Notes: a model not told the origin generated them from the letters alone. A stretch of 64,000 bases of DNA from GCA-003244245 sp035606945 (GCA_035606945.1 DATNDR010000132.1:71379-135378), one strand, 5' to 3'; numbered from the stretch's first letter, positions 43,829 through 53,467 are shown. Translations and numbers: made by a program.

Positions 43829-45079
43829 ATGCCCGATCATGGAGTTCTGAACGGGCTACGGGAGCAGTTGGTCGACCGGCTGTGTGCAGCGGGTGTACTG
43901 CGGGATGACCGGGTGGTGCAGGCATTCCGGGTGGTGCCGCGGCACTTGTTCCTTCCCGAGGTGGAACCCGAGCGGAGCTACCGCGACGAGGCGATGGTCA
44001 CCAAACGGTCACCCGACGGGTGGTCTATCAGCTCGTCATCGCAGCCGACGGTGATGGCGGTGATGCTCGAGCAACTAGACGTCGGGTGCGGTCAGCATGT
44101 CCTGGAGATCGGTGCCGGCACGGGGTACAACGCCGCCCTCCTGACCCACCTGGTCGGCGAGAGGGGCGAGGTGACCACGATCGACATCGACGAGGACCTG
44201 GCCGAGCAGGCTCGCCGGAACCTGACAGTCGCCGACGTCCGTGGGGTCAGCGTGGTCTGCGCCGACGGCGCGGCCGGTTGGCCAGACGGCGCACCCTACG
44301 ACCGGATCATCCTGACCGTGGGTGCCGGGGACCTGGCGCCGGCATGGGTGGACCAGCTCACGGCTGGCGGGCGGCTCCTCCTGCCATTGTCGCTGCGCAG
44401 CGTGCAGCGGACGGTGGCCTTCGAGCAGGCGGGTGACCATCTGACCAGCGTGTCGGTCGCGCCGTGCGGGTTCATGCCGTTGCGCGGCCAGATGGCCAAG
44501 CCTGAGTCGATCCGGCCACTTCGTGACGGATCGGGGCTGTTCGTGAACTTCGACGGCGAGCGCAGGCTCGACACCGCAGCGCTCTACACGGCCCTGGGTC
44601 ATCCCGCTGAGCTGCTGACCACCGGGATCCGGGTCACCCCCGCGGAGCTGTTCGACGGCCTCGCGCTGTGGCTGGCCTTGCACGAGCCCGACAGCGGACG
44701 ACTCTTCACGGTCGGCGCCGCGGCCGACCTCGGTCTCGTGCCGCCCCTGCTTCCCGGAATGACGAGCACTTACGTGCTGCTCGAAGAGCAGGCAATGGCG
44801 GCCCTTGTTTGTCTCGATCAGGAGCTGGATAGCGGGACCTCGTCGAGCGCCTTCGAACTCGGCGTGCGCGTCTTCGGGGCGGGCGGTCACGATCTCGCAC
44901 AACGACTGGTGGGCGCCATTCACCAGTGGCACGCCAGCGGGCGCCGTGCAACGGTCGGACTCCGCATCCGCGCCTACCCCCGCGCCAGCGACACCGACGG
45001 CGACACCGCGACCGTCATCGACAAGCATTACAGCCGGCTCCTGCTCGACTGGCCAGAGCAGTCGGGTCGCTTCACCTGA
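43829..45079 (+). CDS. FxLD-type protein-L-isoaspartate-like methyltransferase
   Basis: A 416-residue SAM-dependent methyltransferase of the PCMT family. The N-terminal PCMT pattern is RHLFLPEVEPERSYRDEAMV and the SAM loop is VLEIGAGTGYNAALL. A C-terminal domain of about 200 residues ends in SRLLLDWPEQ. This layout matches methyltransferases of the FxLD lanthipeptide system, but no FxLD precursor or lanthipeptide dehydratase is nearby. I choose ATG 43829 (GGAGG upstream) over GTG 43808. It is bracketed by repeat copies A and B. Confidence 0.8.
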   Translation: MPDHGVLNGLREQLVDRLCAAGVLRDDRVVQAFRVVPRHLFLPEVEPERSYRDEAMVTKRSPDGWSISSSSQPTVMAVMLEQLDVGCGQHVLEIGAGTGYNAALLTHLVGERGEVTTIDIDEDLAEQARRNLTVADVRGVSVVCADGAAGWPDGAPYDRIILTVGAGDLAPAWVDQLTAGGRLLLPLSLRSVQRTVAFEQAGDHLTSVSVAPCGFMPLRGQMAKPESIRPLRDGSGLFVNFDGERRLDTAALYTALGHPAELLTTGIRVTPAELFDGLALWLALHEPDSGRLFTVGAAADLGLVPPLLPGMTSTYVLLEEQAMAALVCLDQELDSGTSSSAFELGVRVFGAGGHDLAQRLVGAIHQWHASGRRATVGLRIRAYPRASDTDGDTATVIDKHYSRLLLDWPEQSGRFT

Positions 45080-45143
45080 CCGCTGGGCTGTTTGGACTTC
45101 ACCCAGCGGCGACCCCGCAGCGCAGGGCTGCCGTGCCGCAAGG

Positions 45144-45219
45144 TGAACGGCTAACGAGTATTGCTTGCCGGCCGTTCAAGACCCCGCACCTCAAGCTAAT
45201 CGTCCCGTCCGATACGAAT
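45144..45219 (+). repeat. Dispersed hairpin repeat, copy B
   Basis: Second copy, 65 bases after the methyltransferase stop. The stem TGAACGGC/GCCGTTCA is intact; one extra G lies next to the stem. The rest is more diverged (GATACGAAT). Confidence 0.88.
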
Positions 45220-45300
45220 CGTCAACTGCAATGCCGGCGGAGCGACGGATGCGCGAAACTCGGTGGCGCGCCGAAGTGGTGTCCTGCTGAGCTGAACCTC

Positions 45301-46223
45301 GTGATCGTGGCTGTTGGCGCGCCGTCGAGCGGAGCCAATCCCCATGTGGTCTGGCGCATGGGCATCGCGAGGCGCGTGACCAAGGGAGATGACGGTAGCG
45401 GCAATGTGGCGGCGCTCACCGTCGCCGGTTCGGTGGGCGCCGGCTTGGCCGACCGCTGGTCGGACCTCGAGGTGGACTGCTACTGGCTGGAGCCGCCGAG
45501 TGACGCCGATCGTCGCGAGCCTATTGGCCGTGCCGGCGGCGTCGTGACGGAGTTCTGGGACTACGACGGGGACGACCGGGAGTGGAGTGAGGACTACCGT
45601 GTTGGGGCGCTGACGGTGACGGTTAGTAACTTCACCGTCGCCACGGTCGAAGGCTTCCTCGACGCGGTGGTGGATCAAGCTGACCCGGATCCGGTCAAGC
45701 ACATGCGTCTGGCGGCTATCCAGCGCTGCCAGCCATTGCAGGGCGCGGAGCTGGTCAGGACGTGGCGCGCCCGTGCCGAGCAGTACCCCGACCAGCTGGT
45801 CGACGTCATGATCGAGCGGTCGCTCACAGCGGGCACTCTGGCTGGTCGGCAAGGCATGCGTTGCTCGATCGGGGCGACGGCATAGCTGTTCATGCGCTGC
45901 TGTCTCGTATCGAGCAGGCGATCTTCTCCACCGTGCTTGCTCTCAACCGGGTGTACGAGCCGCACCGAGTCGCCAAGTGGCAGCGTCATCTCCTCACCGG
46001 CCTCGACATCGCACCTGATGATCTGGGTGCGCGACTTGCCAGCCTCTGGCAGGGCTCGGAGCTGGACCGGATCGTGAACGCCGAGGCGCTCCTGACCGAA
46101 ATGCTCGCTCTGGTCCAGTGGCACTCCTCAGCCGAGCTTGGCGATTTCCGCGAACGATTCGGTGAGCATCGACCACCAGCCGAACCCCCTGACGCGGCAG
46201 GAGTTCATCAGGCGTCGCAGTAG
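45301..46223 (+). pseudogene. DUF4037-type nucleotidyltransferase, frameshifted
   Basis: The first part shows the nucleotidyltransferase pattern LTVAGSVGAGLADRWSDLEVD. The frame then breaks at about 45850-45870, and a second frame continues with ALLDRGDGIAVHALLSRIEQ, VYEPHRVAKW and the C-terminal helices to the stop at 46221. Joined, the two match the DUF4037 family over its length. A single frameshift explains the break; a sequencing error is possible. Relatives resemble aminoglycoside-type nucleotidyltransferases. Confidence 0.75.
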
Positions 46224-46224
46224 C

Positions 46225-46300
46225 TGAACGGCTAACGAACATTACTTGCCGCCGTTCAGACTTCCCACCTCAAGCTGATCATCCTGTCCGATACGGATCC
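46225..46300 (+). repeat. Dispersed hairpin repeat, copy C
   Basis: Third copy, beginning directly after the stop codon at 46221-46223. The stem TGAACGGC/GCCGTTCA is perfect. One base is missing between stem and tail compared with copies A and D. Confidence 0.9.
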
Positions 46301-46346
46301 GCCTGGAGCCGGCGCTACGTCTGCGTGTTGGCTGGCAAGGACGCTG

Positions 46347-47123
46347 TCACCGGCCACGCCATACCGGTGGCCGGCGCTCCAGCGCGGCGGCCCGGCCTTC
46401 CGCGGCGTCCTGGGTGGCATTGGTCACCAGCCGCATCGTCTCACCGAAGCGGATCGCGTCCACAGCGGACATGTCGGGCGCGCGGCGGGCCACCTCCTTG
46501 GTGGCCCGGGCGGCCAGCGGGGCGGCGGCGAGCAGCCGGTCGGCCAACTCCCGCGCGGTGGACAGCAGCGATGAGTGCGGCACAATCCAGCCGGCGAGGC
46601 CGATTTCCTTGGCCCGCTGGGCGTTGATCTGCTCGCCGGTAAGGAGTAGCTCCATGGCGTATTGCCAGCCGATCCGCTGCGGCAGCCGGATAGCTCCGAT
46701 GATCGTGGGAGTGCCGATCCGTACCTCCGGGTAGCCAAAGACCGCCTGCTCGCTGGCGATGACGAAGTCGCACCAGGTGACCAGGGTCAGCCCGTAGCCC
46801 AGGCAGTACCCGTTCACTGCGGCGATCACCGGCTTATAGATCTCCCAGCCGCTTTCGAAGGAGTTGACGGTGGGCTTCTCCCAGAACGTGCCAGGGAACT
46901 CGCCGGCAGGATTGCCCGAGGACCGGATATCTGCGCCAGCGCAAAATGCCCGGCCCGCGCCGGTGACGATCGCCACCCAGGCGTCCTCGTCGTCGCGGAA
47001 CGCGGCGAACGCGGCGTTGAGTTCCGCACGCATCTGCTGATCGATGACGTTGAGCTTGTCCGGTCGGTGGTAGGTGATCGTCGCGACGTGTCCATCCAGC
47101 TCATAAAGCACCGTGTCAGCCAC
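46347..47123 (-). CDS. Enoyl-CoA hydratase/isomerase family protein
   Basis: A crotonase-superfamily protein of about 258 residues. The first oxyanion segment is AFCAGADIRSSG, and the second is GYCLGYGLTLVTWCDFVIAS, with FGYPEVRIGT after it. It is a full-length enzyme related to acyl-CoA hydratases of fatty acid breakdown. GTG 47123 gives VADTVLYELDGH, a normal family start. It is the only minus-strand intact gene between repeat copies C and D, and it is only distantly related to the hydratase at 886. Confidence 0.88.
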   Translation of the reverse strand: MADTVLYELDGHVATITYHRPDKLNVIDQQMRAELNAAFAAFRDDEDAWVAIVTGAGRAFCAGADIRSSGNPAGEFPGTFWEKPTVNSFESGWEIYKPVIAAVNGYCLGYGLTLVTWCDFVIASEQAVFGYPEVRIGTPTIIGAIRLPQRIGWQYAMELLLTGEQINAQRAKEIGLAGWIVPHSSLLSTARELADRLLAAAPLAARATKEVARRAPDMSAVDAIRFGETMRLVTNATQDAAEGRAAALERRPPVWRGR

Positions 47124-47440
47124 AACGCCCAGACTAGGGACGAGGGTCAGCGACCCACGTTCAGCGCCGAGCAAGGGACGCTCGGCGAGCTCGTCCCGGA
47201 GACCTTGGCTGAGCCACTGTGGAGTTCAAGGCGCGCCAGCTGATAACACCGAGCGGACAAGGGTTGGACGCCCAACGACACCAAGACCTTCATGCCCGAC
47301 AGCCACGCTGCCAATCTGGTCCCACCGACCACACCACACCGCCGGAGCCATCAGCCGACTACCGCCCGCTGCCGACTCCTTGCGGCAGAAGCGGATGTGT
47401 GTCGTGACTGGGTGTTGTTGGAGGAATGAAGAGCGAGCTG

Positions 47441-48030
47441 TCACAGGTGGAAGGTGGTGCCGACGCAATTCGGGATGAATGTAGGGCCAAAGTGGGCAGA
47501 CATGGCGTGTTGAGCGGGCCATCCGGTGCAGTGGGCGGGGACCAGGACTCTGGGATGTAGGGCGGCGAGGTCATCGAGCACGCGGGGGATGATCGGGTCG
47601 AAAAACGGGCCTGCTGAGATGGAACCCACCGAGCAGGCCGTGCAGTGGCTGGTCGTCGGTGAGCCGTCGGGCGTAGCGGGCGATGTTGGCCACACCAGCG
47701 GGGCCGCACCCGGTTGGTATCACGAGCCCTTTGTCGTGAGAATTAGCGCCTGGTCGTCAAGAACGAGGGGTTCAGTTGCCAGCTGTTGTGCAGCCACGCT
47801 TGCCGGGATGGCAAGCCCGGTTCGTATCCGGTGGTGCGCGGAACTTCCCCCGGTCACTAGCACGGATCGTTTGAACAAAAAGCTGGGTTGCTGCTCGTCG
47901 ATGACGCCGAAGCCCGCCTGCTCCAGCGCTCGGCGGCTGGTCGTACGGTGGCGCGCGGTCAGCGGCAGTAGAGGACGTTGCATTCGGCGACTCACCTTGG
48001 ATCCTGCACCGAGACAGCGCCGGTCATTAC
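47441..48030 (-). pseudogene. MBL-fold metallo-hydrolase remnant
   Basis: Pieces in different minus-strand frames match one MBL-fold hydrolase. They are RRALEQAGFGVIDEQQPSFL and PLVLDDQALILTTKGS, then (after a shift near 47718) a PTGCGPAGVANIARYARRL block, then (after another near 47610) FFDPIIPRVLDDL and PRVLVPAHCTGW. The N-terminal metal-binding HxHxDH is missing. Several shifts and the lost 5' end make it a decayed gene. Confidence 0.72.
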
Positions 48031-48322
48031 GGCCGTGCGGTGTGGGCGGAGATCGTGGCAGTTCACACGACATGAAGCAGCCTCGCAAGGCAACGCGCGC
48101 GGACACCGGCATGTGCGGACGTTTGGAGCTGTCCTGACTTGCTGCCGACCAAGACGAGGGCAGGTATGCGATCGGCGGCCCTACCTGAGGGTCCTCAGTC
48201 GTGTCGTCCTAGTGGATCAATGAGGTCTTGCTGAGCACGACCGTGGTTGGTTTGTGGCGTCAGTTGGCTTTGGTGCACTGCTGCTGTGGATGCTGACGAT
48301 TTAGGGCTGACACGCTGCTGGC

Positions 48323-49288
48323 ATGAGCGAGACTGTGGACCTGTACCGCAGGTGGGCGCGCGTGGCGGCGCAGAACTTGTCGTCGACGTATCAGCGGCTG
48401 GCCCTGGCTGTCGCCGACGATGACGCCGTGGTGGCACTGCTCGAGAAGGTGGAGATCGGCAGGCGTCAACCGAACCTGTTGTTTGGTGCGCTGCGTTGGT
48501 ATGGAGTTCCGGTGCAGGACCCGGTAGTGAGCTTGGCCTGGGCCCGCACTCACCCTGATCTCATTCTCACGATCTTGCGGACCCGTCGTACGCAGACCAA
48601 CGAGGTCGCCCGCTGTGCTGCCATTCTTCCCGCGCTGGCGCAGCTGCCGCAGCCGCTAGCGCTCATCGAGGTGGGCGCCAGCGCTGGGCTGTGTCTGCTC
48701 TACGACTACTGGCGCTATCACTACACCGGGGCCTCGGTCAACAAGTGGCTTGGTCCAGCCAACAGTCCGGTCACCCTGTCCTGTCAGGTAGACGGGCGGG
48801 ACATTGCGCTGCCGACCGTCGTTCCCACCATCGCGTGGCGCGTCGGGTTGGACCTTAACCCCCTGGATGCTCGGGACCCCACGGCCCGGCGCTGGCTGCA
48901 GTGCCTGGTCTGGCCCGAGCATCACGATCGAGCCCAAACGTTATCGGCCGCCCTGGATGTCGCCGCCGACATCGCACCACGGATCGAGAAAGGACACCTC
49001 GTCAGCGACCTGCCGGCGTTGATCGAACAAGCACCCCGCGGCGCGACGCTGGTTGTCGTGCACAGCGCAACGCTGTTCTACCTCGACCAGCCCGACCGTG
49101 AGGCCTTCACGGCCGTGCTCTCGCGGTACGGCACTCACCGAGTCGGGTGCGAGGGGCCGGACATCCTGCCCCAGCTGACTAACCAGCTGCCCGCCAACAT
49201 CGACGTAAACGGGTGGTTTCTGCTGTCCCTCGACGACCGCGTTCTGGGTCTGGCCCAGCCACACGGCCGCACGCTGAAATGGCTATGA
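48323..49288 (+). CDS. DUF2332 family protein
   Basis: A 321-residue protein with the DUF2332 pattern: YRRWARVAAQNLSSTYQRLA at the start, then LIEVGASAGLCLLYDYWRY and ending in LDDRVLGLAQPHGRTLKWL. The GASAGL loop resembles a nucleotide- or SAM-binding turn, but no activity is established for the family. Intact, and followed after 72 bases by repeat copy D. Confidence 0.88.
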   Translation: MSETVDLYRRWARVAAQNLSSTYQRLALAVADDDAVVALLEKVEIGRRQPNLLFGALRWYGVPVQDPVVSLAWARTHPDLILTILRTRRTQTNEVARCAAILPALAQLPQPLALIEVGASAGLCLLYDYWRYHYTGASVNKWLGPANSPVTLSCQVDGRDIALPTVVPTIAWRVGLDLNPLDARDPTARRWLQCLVWPEHHDRAQTLSAALDVAADIAPRIEKGHLVSDLPALIEQAPRGATLVVVHSATLFYLDQPDREAFTAVLSRYGTHRVGCEGPDILPQLTNQLPANIDVNGWFLLSLDDRVLGLAQPHGRTLKWL

Positions 49289-49360
49289 CCTCGACGGCCA
49301 AAAAGGACAATGTGCACAGTCCTAAGGCCGACCTAGCATTCGGTGGCTGATGACAAGGGC

Positions 49361-49433
49361 AACGGCTAACGAACATTACTTGCCGCCGTTCAGGACTTCC
49401 CACCTCAAGCTGATCATCCTGTCCGATACGGAT
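49361..49433 (+). repeat. Dispersed hairpin repeat, copy D
   Basis: Fourth copy, nearly identical to copy C in the tail (CTCAAGCTGATCATCCTGTC). The stem is AACGGC/GCCGTT with the outer pair lost. Confidence 0.9.
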
Positions 49434-49489
49434 GCCCATACGCGAGCCCAACCGCGGCCTCGAGCGGGATTGATCCACTCGCTTTTCCG

Positions 49490-49729
49490 CTACTGCGCCC
49501 GGCGGAGCGCCTCCCGCGTGCGCCGCTGCTCGCGTTGCTGCGCGACCACGAGCTGATGAACCAGCCGGTCGGCGGCATGTCGGGCCTCGGACGCCGCATG
49601 TGATGTCTCCGGATCCTCCAGCGCTTCGGCGGCGGCCGCCAACTTCTCCGCGCGGCGCAGTAGCGAGCGCGCCTCACGGACGAGCGTTGCTGCGAGCTTG
49701 GTGGTATCCGGTCCGGCGCGATCGATCAT
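49490..49729 (-). CDS. Small coiled-coil-like hypothetical protein
   Basis: A 79-residue protein, almost entirely helical and rich in Ala, Arg and Glu (LVREARSLLRRAEKLAAAAE and LVVAQQREQRRTREALRRAQ). The start at 49729 (MIDRAGPDTTK) is likely but not certain. It is divergent from the HNH-like gene. Confidence 0.55.
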   Translation of the reverse strand: MIDRAGPDTTKLAATLVREARSLLRRAEKLAAAAEALEDPETSHAASEARHAADRLVHQLVVAQQREQRRTREALRRAQ

Positions 49730-49803
49730 CGGCATGCGACACAGTCTGCGCCATGGGAGCAGGCCGTAGCCTTCCGCGGTCCGCTGCCGGGCCTCGTCCT
49801 CCG

Positions 49804-50661
49804 ATGCCGGCGGATCACGGGAAGAGAGTTGGCTGGCATGAGGGGTGGGTAGCGCCGGTGCCACGGTTCGTTAGGTGCATCTACTGCCACCACTGGGCTC
49901 GATCGGATGAGCACATCGTCGCAACGCGATTCATCGAGGTACTCCGCGAGGACCCCCGAGGACTGCCAATCCCCGTCCGTCTCACCATGACGGTGCCGGA
50001 CACCGGCCAGAGTTATCGCATTGGTGGGCGGAGGACCAAGAACAAGCACTACACCCTGGAATACACCACTCGCGTTTGTTCGCGCTGCAATAGCGAGTGG
50101 ATGAATGACATGGACGACCTTGCCTTTCCGCACGTCTCGGAAATGATTCGTGGACATCCGGTGCATTTCGACTCGGCGATGGCCGCCGCAGTCGGGGGCT
50201 GGGTCTGCAAGGTCGTGGTGACTGCACGGTCGCACCCCTTGCACCCCATGCCGATCGAACGAGAGTGGACGGACTGGCTGTACCAGCACCATGCGCCGCT
50301 CCCTCGCTGGTACGTGTGGATGGGGCGGTACATCGGTCGAGAGCCGTTCTGGTATCAGCACCACGACATCAGCATTCGAGAATTGGAACCGGGATCCGCG
50401 CCTGTCCCGCATTCGGGGAACTTGATTCGCGACCACGGTGCCCTGGCGACCATGGTCATTGGCTACATGATCGTTCAGGCGTACGGAGTAGCCGGGGAGG
50501 AACGGCTTCTCACACCAGACCATGCGCAGGGCGTGCTTCCACGCATTTGGCCGTTCAACGGCGATGTTGCGTGGCCACCGGCGGGCACTGTGGACGACAG
50601 CGGACTGCAGGCGTCTGCCGATCGCCTCTTGAGCGACCGGACGACGCTGCGTAACGCGTAG
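49804..50661 (+). CDS. HNH-like zinc-ribbon protein
   Basis: A 285-residue protein. The start of the domain reads VRCIYCHHWARSDEHIVATRF, followed 45 residues later by VCSRCNSEWMNDMDDLA. The CxxC, EH and CxxCN spacing is that of HNH endonuclease-like zinc folds. The remaining 180 residues are unassigned. Such proteins occur as lone genes in islands and may be defence nucleases; activity is inferred. ATG 49804 or GTG 49858 may be the start. Confidence 0.7.
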   Translation: MPADHGKRVGWHEGWVAPVPRFVRCIYCHHWARSDEHIVATRFIEVLREDPRGLPIPVRLTMTVPDTGQSYRIGGRRTKNKHYTLEYTTRVCSRCNSEWMNDMDDLAFPHVSEMIRGHPVHFDSAMAAAVGGWVCKVVVTARSHPLHPMPIEREWTDWLYQHHAPLPRWYVWMGRYIGREPFWYQHHDISIRELEPGSAPVPHSGNLIRDHGALATMVIGYMIVQAYGVAGEERLLTPDHAQGVLPRIWPFNGDVAWPPAGTVDDSGLQASADRLLSDRTTLRNA

Positions 50662-50677
50662 GCATCCCGGGTTGACG

Positions 50678-50821
50678 TTACCGCGGTACTGGCATCTCCG
50701 TTACACAACGGCGCCCCGCCTCGCAGCAGGCCACATCTTCGGCGATGAAACGCCGCAGGTCGTCGTCCATCAGCCGTGAGGCGGCAGCACATCGCTCCGC
50801 GTCGTCGCGACGTCTCGTCAC
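50678..50821 (-). CDS. Possible 47-residue Cys-containing peptide
   Basis: A short frame from GTG 50821 with four cysteines (RCAAAS, VACCEAGRRC). It has a plausible amino acid composition but only a weak ribosome site and no recognised relatives. Confidence 0.3.
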   Translation of the reverse strand: MTRRRDDAERCAAASRLMDDDLRRFIAEDVACCEAGRRCVTEMPVPR

Positions 50822-51342
50822 CTCGCAGGATCACAGGGCCTGTCTGATCTGCGCGATCGCGGCGGGGAGCTACTAGTACAGCCACGATGCGGCGTCGATC
50901 GCCCGCGCTGAGGGATCCTTTTGCGGCACAAGATCAAAAATGCGCTTGGGTGCTTGTGCGCATGCCTCTGTCCCCGTGCTGCCGGTACAGGACGTGCTGA
51001 GCGGTCTGTCAGTAACCGCTGTTCAGAAGCGAGTGCTGCACCATGGCAGGTCCGATGAAAAAACGGACGAGGTCGGCGTGTCTTGGCGTCCACGTGACCC
51101 GCCGGGTGGGGAACCTCGGTGTTCAACCGGGCGCACCAGGCTGCCATCTCGCCCTTTGGTGATGTGGTGCGCACGCGCCATGGGGCGAGCCTTGTAGGGG
51201 CACGAAAACATGGTCGGCGTACTCGAAGGCGGCGACTGCCATGACTAGCGTGGGTGATCAAGGCAACACGGGTTGGGTCTGAATCCGGCGGATCTAGTAC
51301 GGCGTGGGCTGTAGGGGTTCCAGCCAATGAGGAGGTCTGCGG
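50822..51342. other. Intergenic, no gene recognised
   Basis: About 520 bases upstream of the oxidoreductase gene. Long minus-strand frames here are shadows of the next gene. An AGGAGG site at its end serves the gene at 51343. Confidence 0.5.
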
Positions 51343-52320
51343 ATGCGCGCAGCCGTCTATCACCGCGTGGGTCCTGCCCGTGAGGTCTTGGAGCTTCGCG
51401 ATTTGCCCGAGCCCGAGCCGGGGTGTGGGGAGGTGCGGGTGCGGCTGGCGTTTTCGGCGGTCAATCCCACGGATTGGCGGGCTCGGGCTGGGTTCCTCGG
51501 AAATGTTCTGCCGTTCCCGATGCAGATCCCTGGCCAGGACGGCGCGGGCGTGATCGACGCGGTCGGGCCGAACGTCGAGGATGCGCGCCTCGGAGAGGCC
51601 GTGTGGGTCTACCACGCCGCCTGGCAGCGGCCGACTGGGACAGCCGCTCAGAGTGTGGTCGTCCCCTCCGAACAGGCGGTCGCGGTGCCGCGGGGCATCG
51701 GCCTGAAGCAGGCCGCAGCCTTGGGTATCCCGTTCATGACCGCCCATCGCTGCCTGTTCGCCGACGGGCCGATCAACGACCGTCGGGTGCTCGTCGCGGG
51801 CGGCGCCGGCGCGGTGGGCCATGCCGCGATCCAGCTGGCCAAGCGCGGGGGCGCGGAGGTGATCGCTACCGTCAGCACGCCGGAGAAAGCCGCGCTCGCC
51901 GAGCAGGCCGGCGCCGATCTGGTCGTGAACTACCGACAGCTCGGCGCTACTGATCGCATTCGCAGGGCAGCGCCCACCGGTGTCGAGCGGATCCTCGAGC
52001 TCGCGTTGGCCACCAATCTGGAGCTTGACCTGGCGGTCATCAGCCACGGCGGGACGATCATGACTTATGCGCCCGAGCGTGCTGATCCGCAGCTGCCGGT
52101 GGCGCGGCTGATGCGCGCAGGGATCCGCCTGAGCTTCATGCTGATCTACACCACCCCGCAAGATGCGCTGCGTGCCGCGGTCGAGGCAATCACCTCGGCC
52201 CTCATCGATAGGGCGCTACACCCGCTGCCCACGACCGTGTTCGCGCTTGAGGAGATCGCCGCCGCCCACGAGGCCAGTGAACGGGGCATCACCGGCAAAG
52301 TCGTCCTCGACACACGCTAA
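51343..52320 (+). CDS. NADPH:quinone oxidoreductase-like, MDR superfamily
   Basis: A 325-residue medium-chain dehydrogenase/reductase. The catalytic domain begins MRAAVYHRVGPAREVLEL, and the nucleotide-binding loop is VAGGAGAVGHAAIQLAK. The Zn-ligand cysteines of alcohol dehydrogenases are absent, as in the quinone reductase branch. It probably reduces quinones or enones with NADPH. AGGAGG precedes the start. An SDR gene follows in the same direction. Confidence 0.9.
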   Translation: MRAAVYHRVGPAREVLELRDLPEPEPGCGEVRVRLAFSAVNPTDWRARAGFLGNVLPFPMQIPGQDGAGVIDAVGPNVEDARLGEAVWVYHAAWQRPTGTAAQSVVVPSEQAVAVPRGIGLKQAAALGIPFMTAHRCLFADGPINDRRVLVAGGAGAVGHAAIQLAKRGGAEVIATVSTPEKAALAEQAGADLVVNYRQLGATDRIRRAAPTGVERILELALATNLELDLAVISHGGTIMTYAPERADPQLPVARLMRAGIRLSFMLIYTTPQDALRAAVEAITSALIDRALHPLPTTVFALEEIAAAHEASERGITGKVVLDTR

Positions 52321-52484
52321 GCCTCGCCCGGCAGGCTCAGCCCGCTGCGGCTGCCGCGCTCCTCACGCTTTGTGCAGGGCCACCGAAGGAACAATCAGAA
52401 ACCGACAAGGCGACAACCAAGGAAGCGACGAGACACCGCTGGACTGACCCCGAATCGAGAAGAGGCCGACAGGGAGGGATCGAG

Positions 52485-53243
52485 ATGGACATTGATCTCA
52501 CGGACAAAGTCATCGTGGTGACCGGTGCCGCGCGGGGACTGGGTCGGGCGCTCGCGCTCGGGCTCGCCGAGCAAGGCGCCCGGATAGCCGTGCTGACCCG
52601 CCGACGCGAGCAGGCACACGCCGTCGTGGCCGAAATCGACGAACTGCCGGGCGCCCCGCGGGCGCTCGCGGTCGAGGCCGACATCGCGGACGAGCCAGCG
52701 GTGATCCAGGCAACCGCGGAGATCGACAACGCCTGGGGACGGATCGACGCGCTGATCAATAACGCCGCCTGGATGCCACCGCGCCAGCACATCCTCGACC
52801 TCGACGCGTCCCTGCTCGAGCGCGTACTGCGCTCCAACGTCGTAGGCAGCTTCCTGATGACCAAGCATGTCGCACCCATCATGATCCGCCAGGGCGGGGG
52901 CCGCATCATCTACCTCAGCAGTGCCCTGGGTGTACAGGCCAACCCCGGGCTAGCTCCCTACGGCGCATCCAAAGCAGCGGTGAACATCCTGGCCAACGTC
53001 GCCCACCAAGAACTCGCCGGCTCCGGGATCAGGACCGTCGCCCTAGCCCCCGGGCTGACCGACACACCCGGAATGCGAGACAGCGTCGGCAACGACTACA
53101 TCGAGCGAATCTCCCAGACCTACCCCAGCCGACGGCTCGGACAACCACAAGACATCGTGCCCCTGACTGCATTCCTGTGCAGCTCCGCAGCCAGCGAGCT
53201 GTCCGGAACCGTGATCTCAGTGCGCCCACCCGCCACCGGCTAA
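52485..53243 (+). CDS. Short-chain dehydrogenase/reductase
   Basis: A 252-residue classical SDR. The cofactor loop is VTGAARGLGRALALGL, the NNAAW segment corresponds to NNAG, and the catalytic Ser, Tyr and Lys are in IYLSSALG and YGASKAAV. It starts at ATG 52485 with GGGAGGG upstream, 164 bases after the oxidoreductase gene. Substrate unknown. Confidence 0.92.
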   Translation: MDIDLTDKVIVVTGAARGLGRALALGLAEQGARIAVLTRRREQAHAVVAEIDELPGAPRALAVEADIADEPAVIQATAEIDNAWGRIDALINNAAWMPPRQHILDLDASLLERVLRSNVVGSFLMTKHVAPIMIRQGGGRIIYLSSALGVQANPGLAPYGASKAAVNILANVAHQELAGSGIRTVALAPGLTDTPGMRDSVGNDYIERISQTYPSRRLGQPQDIVPLTAFLCSSAASELSGTVISVRPPATG

Positions 53244-53352
53244 GCCAACTCCACCACCATGCGCGGCTCAGCCCGATCCACAACTCTCCGACGCACGCTG
53301 ACCGATTAACAGTCCGAAGCTCACATCAGCGGACAACCCTTCAGGAGTCTCG

Positions 53353-53463
53353 ATGGCCGAACCCCCACCGGACATTTCCGATCCTGACCCCATTGATCAG
53401 CGGCGTGGCACTTCGTTGACCTGCGAAGTCTCACACAGGTGGTACGGAAGAAATTCTCAGTGA
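53353..53463 (+). CDS. Possible 36-residue peptide or gene start
   Basis: The frame MAEPPPDISDPDPIDQRR has a good AGGAG site and stops at 53461, just before the resolvase remnant. It could be a truncated gene. Confidence 0.3.
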   Translation: MAEPPPDISDPDPIDQRRGTSLTCEVSHRWYGRNSQ

Positions 53464-53467
53464 GGGA

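Noticed and set aside
43680..49433. Hairpin repeats as canonical integron attC sites
   Set aside because: The conserved attC end motifs (RYYYAAC and GTTRRRY) are not present in the right positions, and no integron integrase is seen.
50818..52161. 447-residue minus-strand open frame
   Set aside because: It runs opposite the oxidoreductase gene and has low-complexity Arg/Pro-rich composition with no motif.
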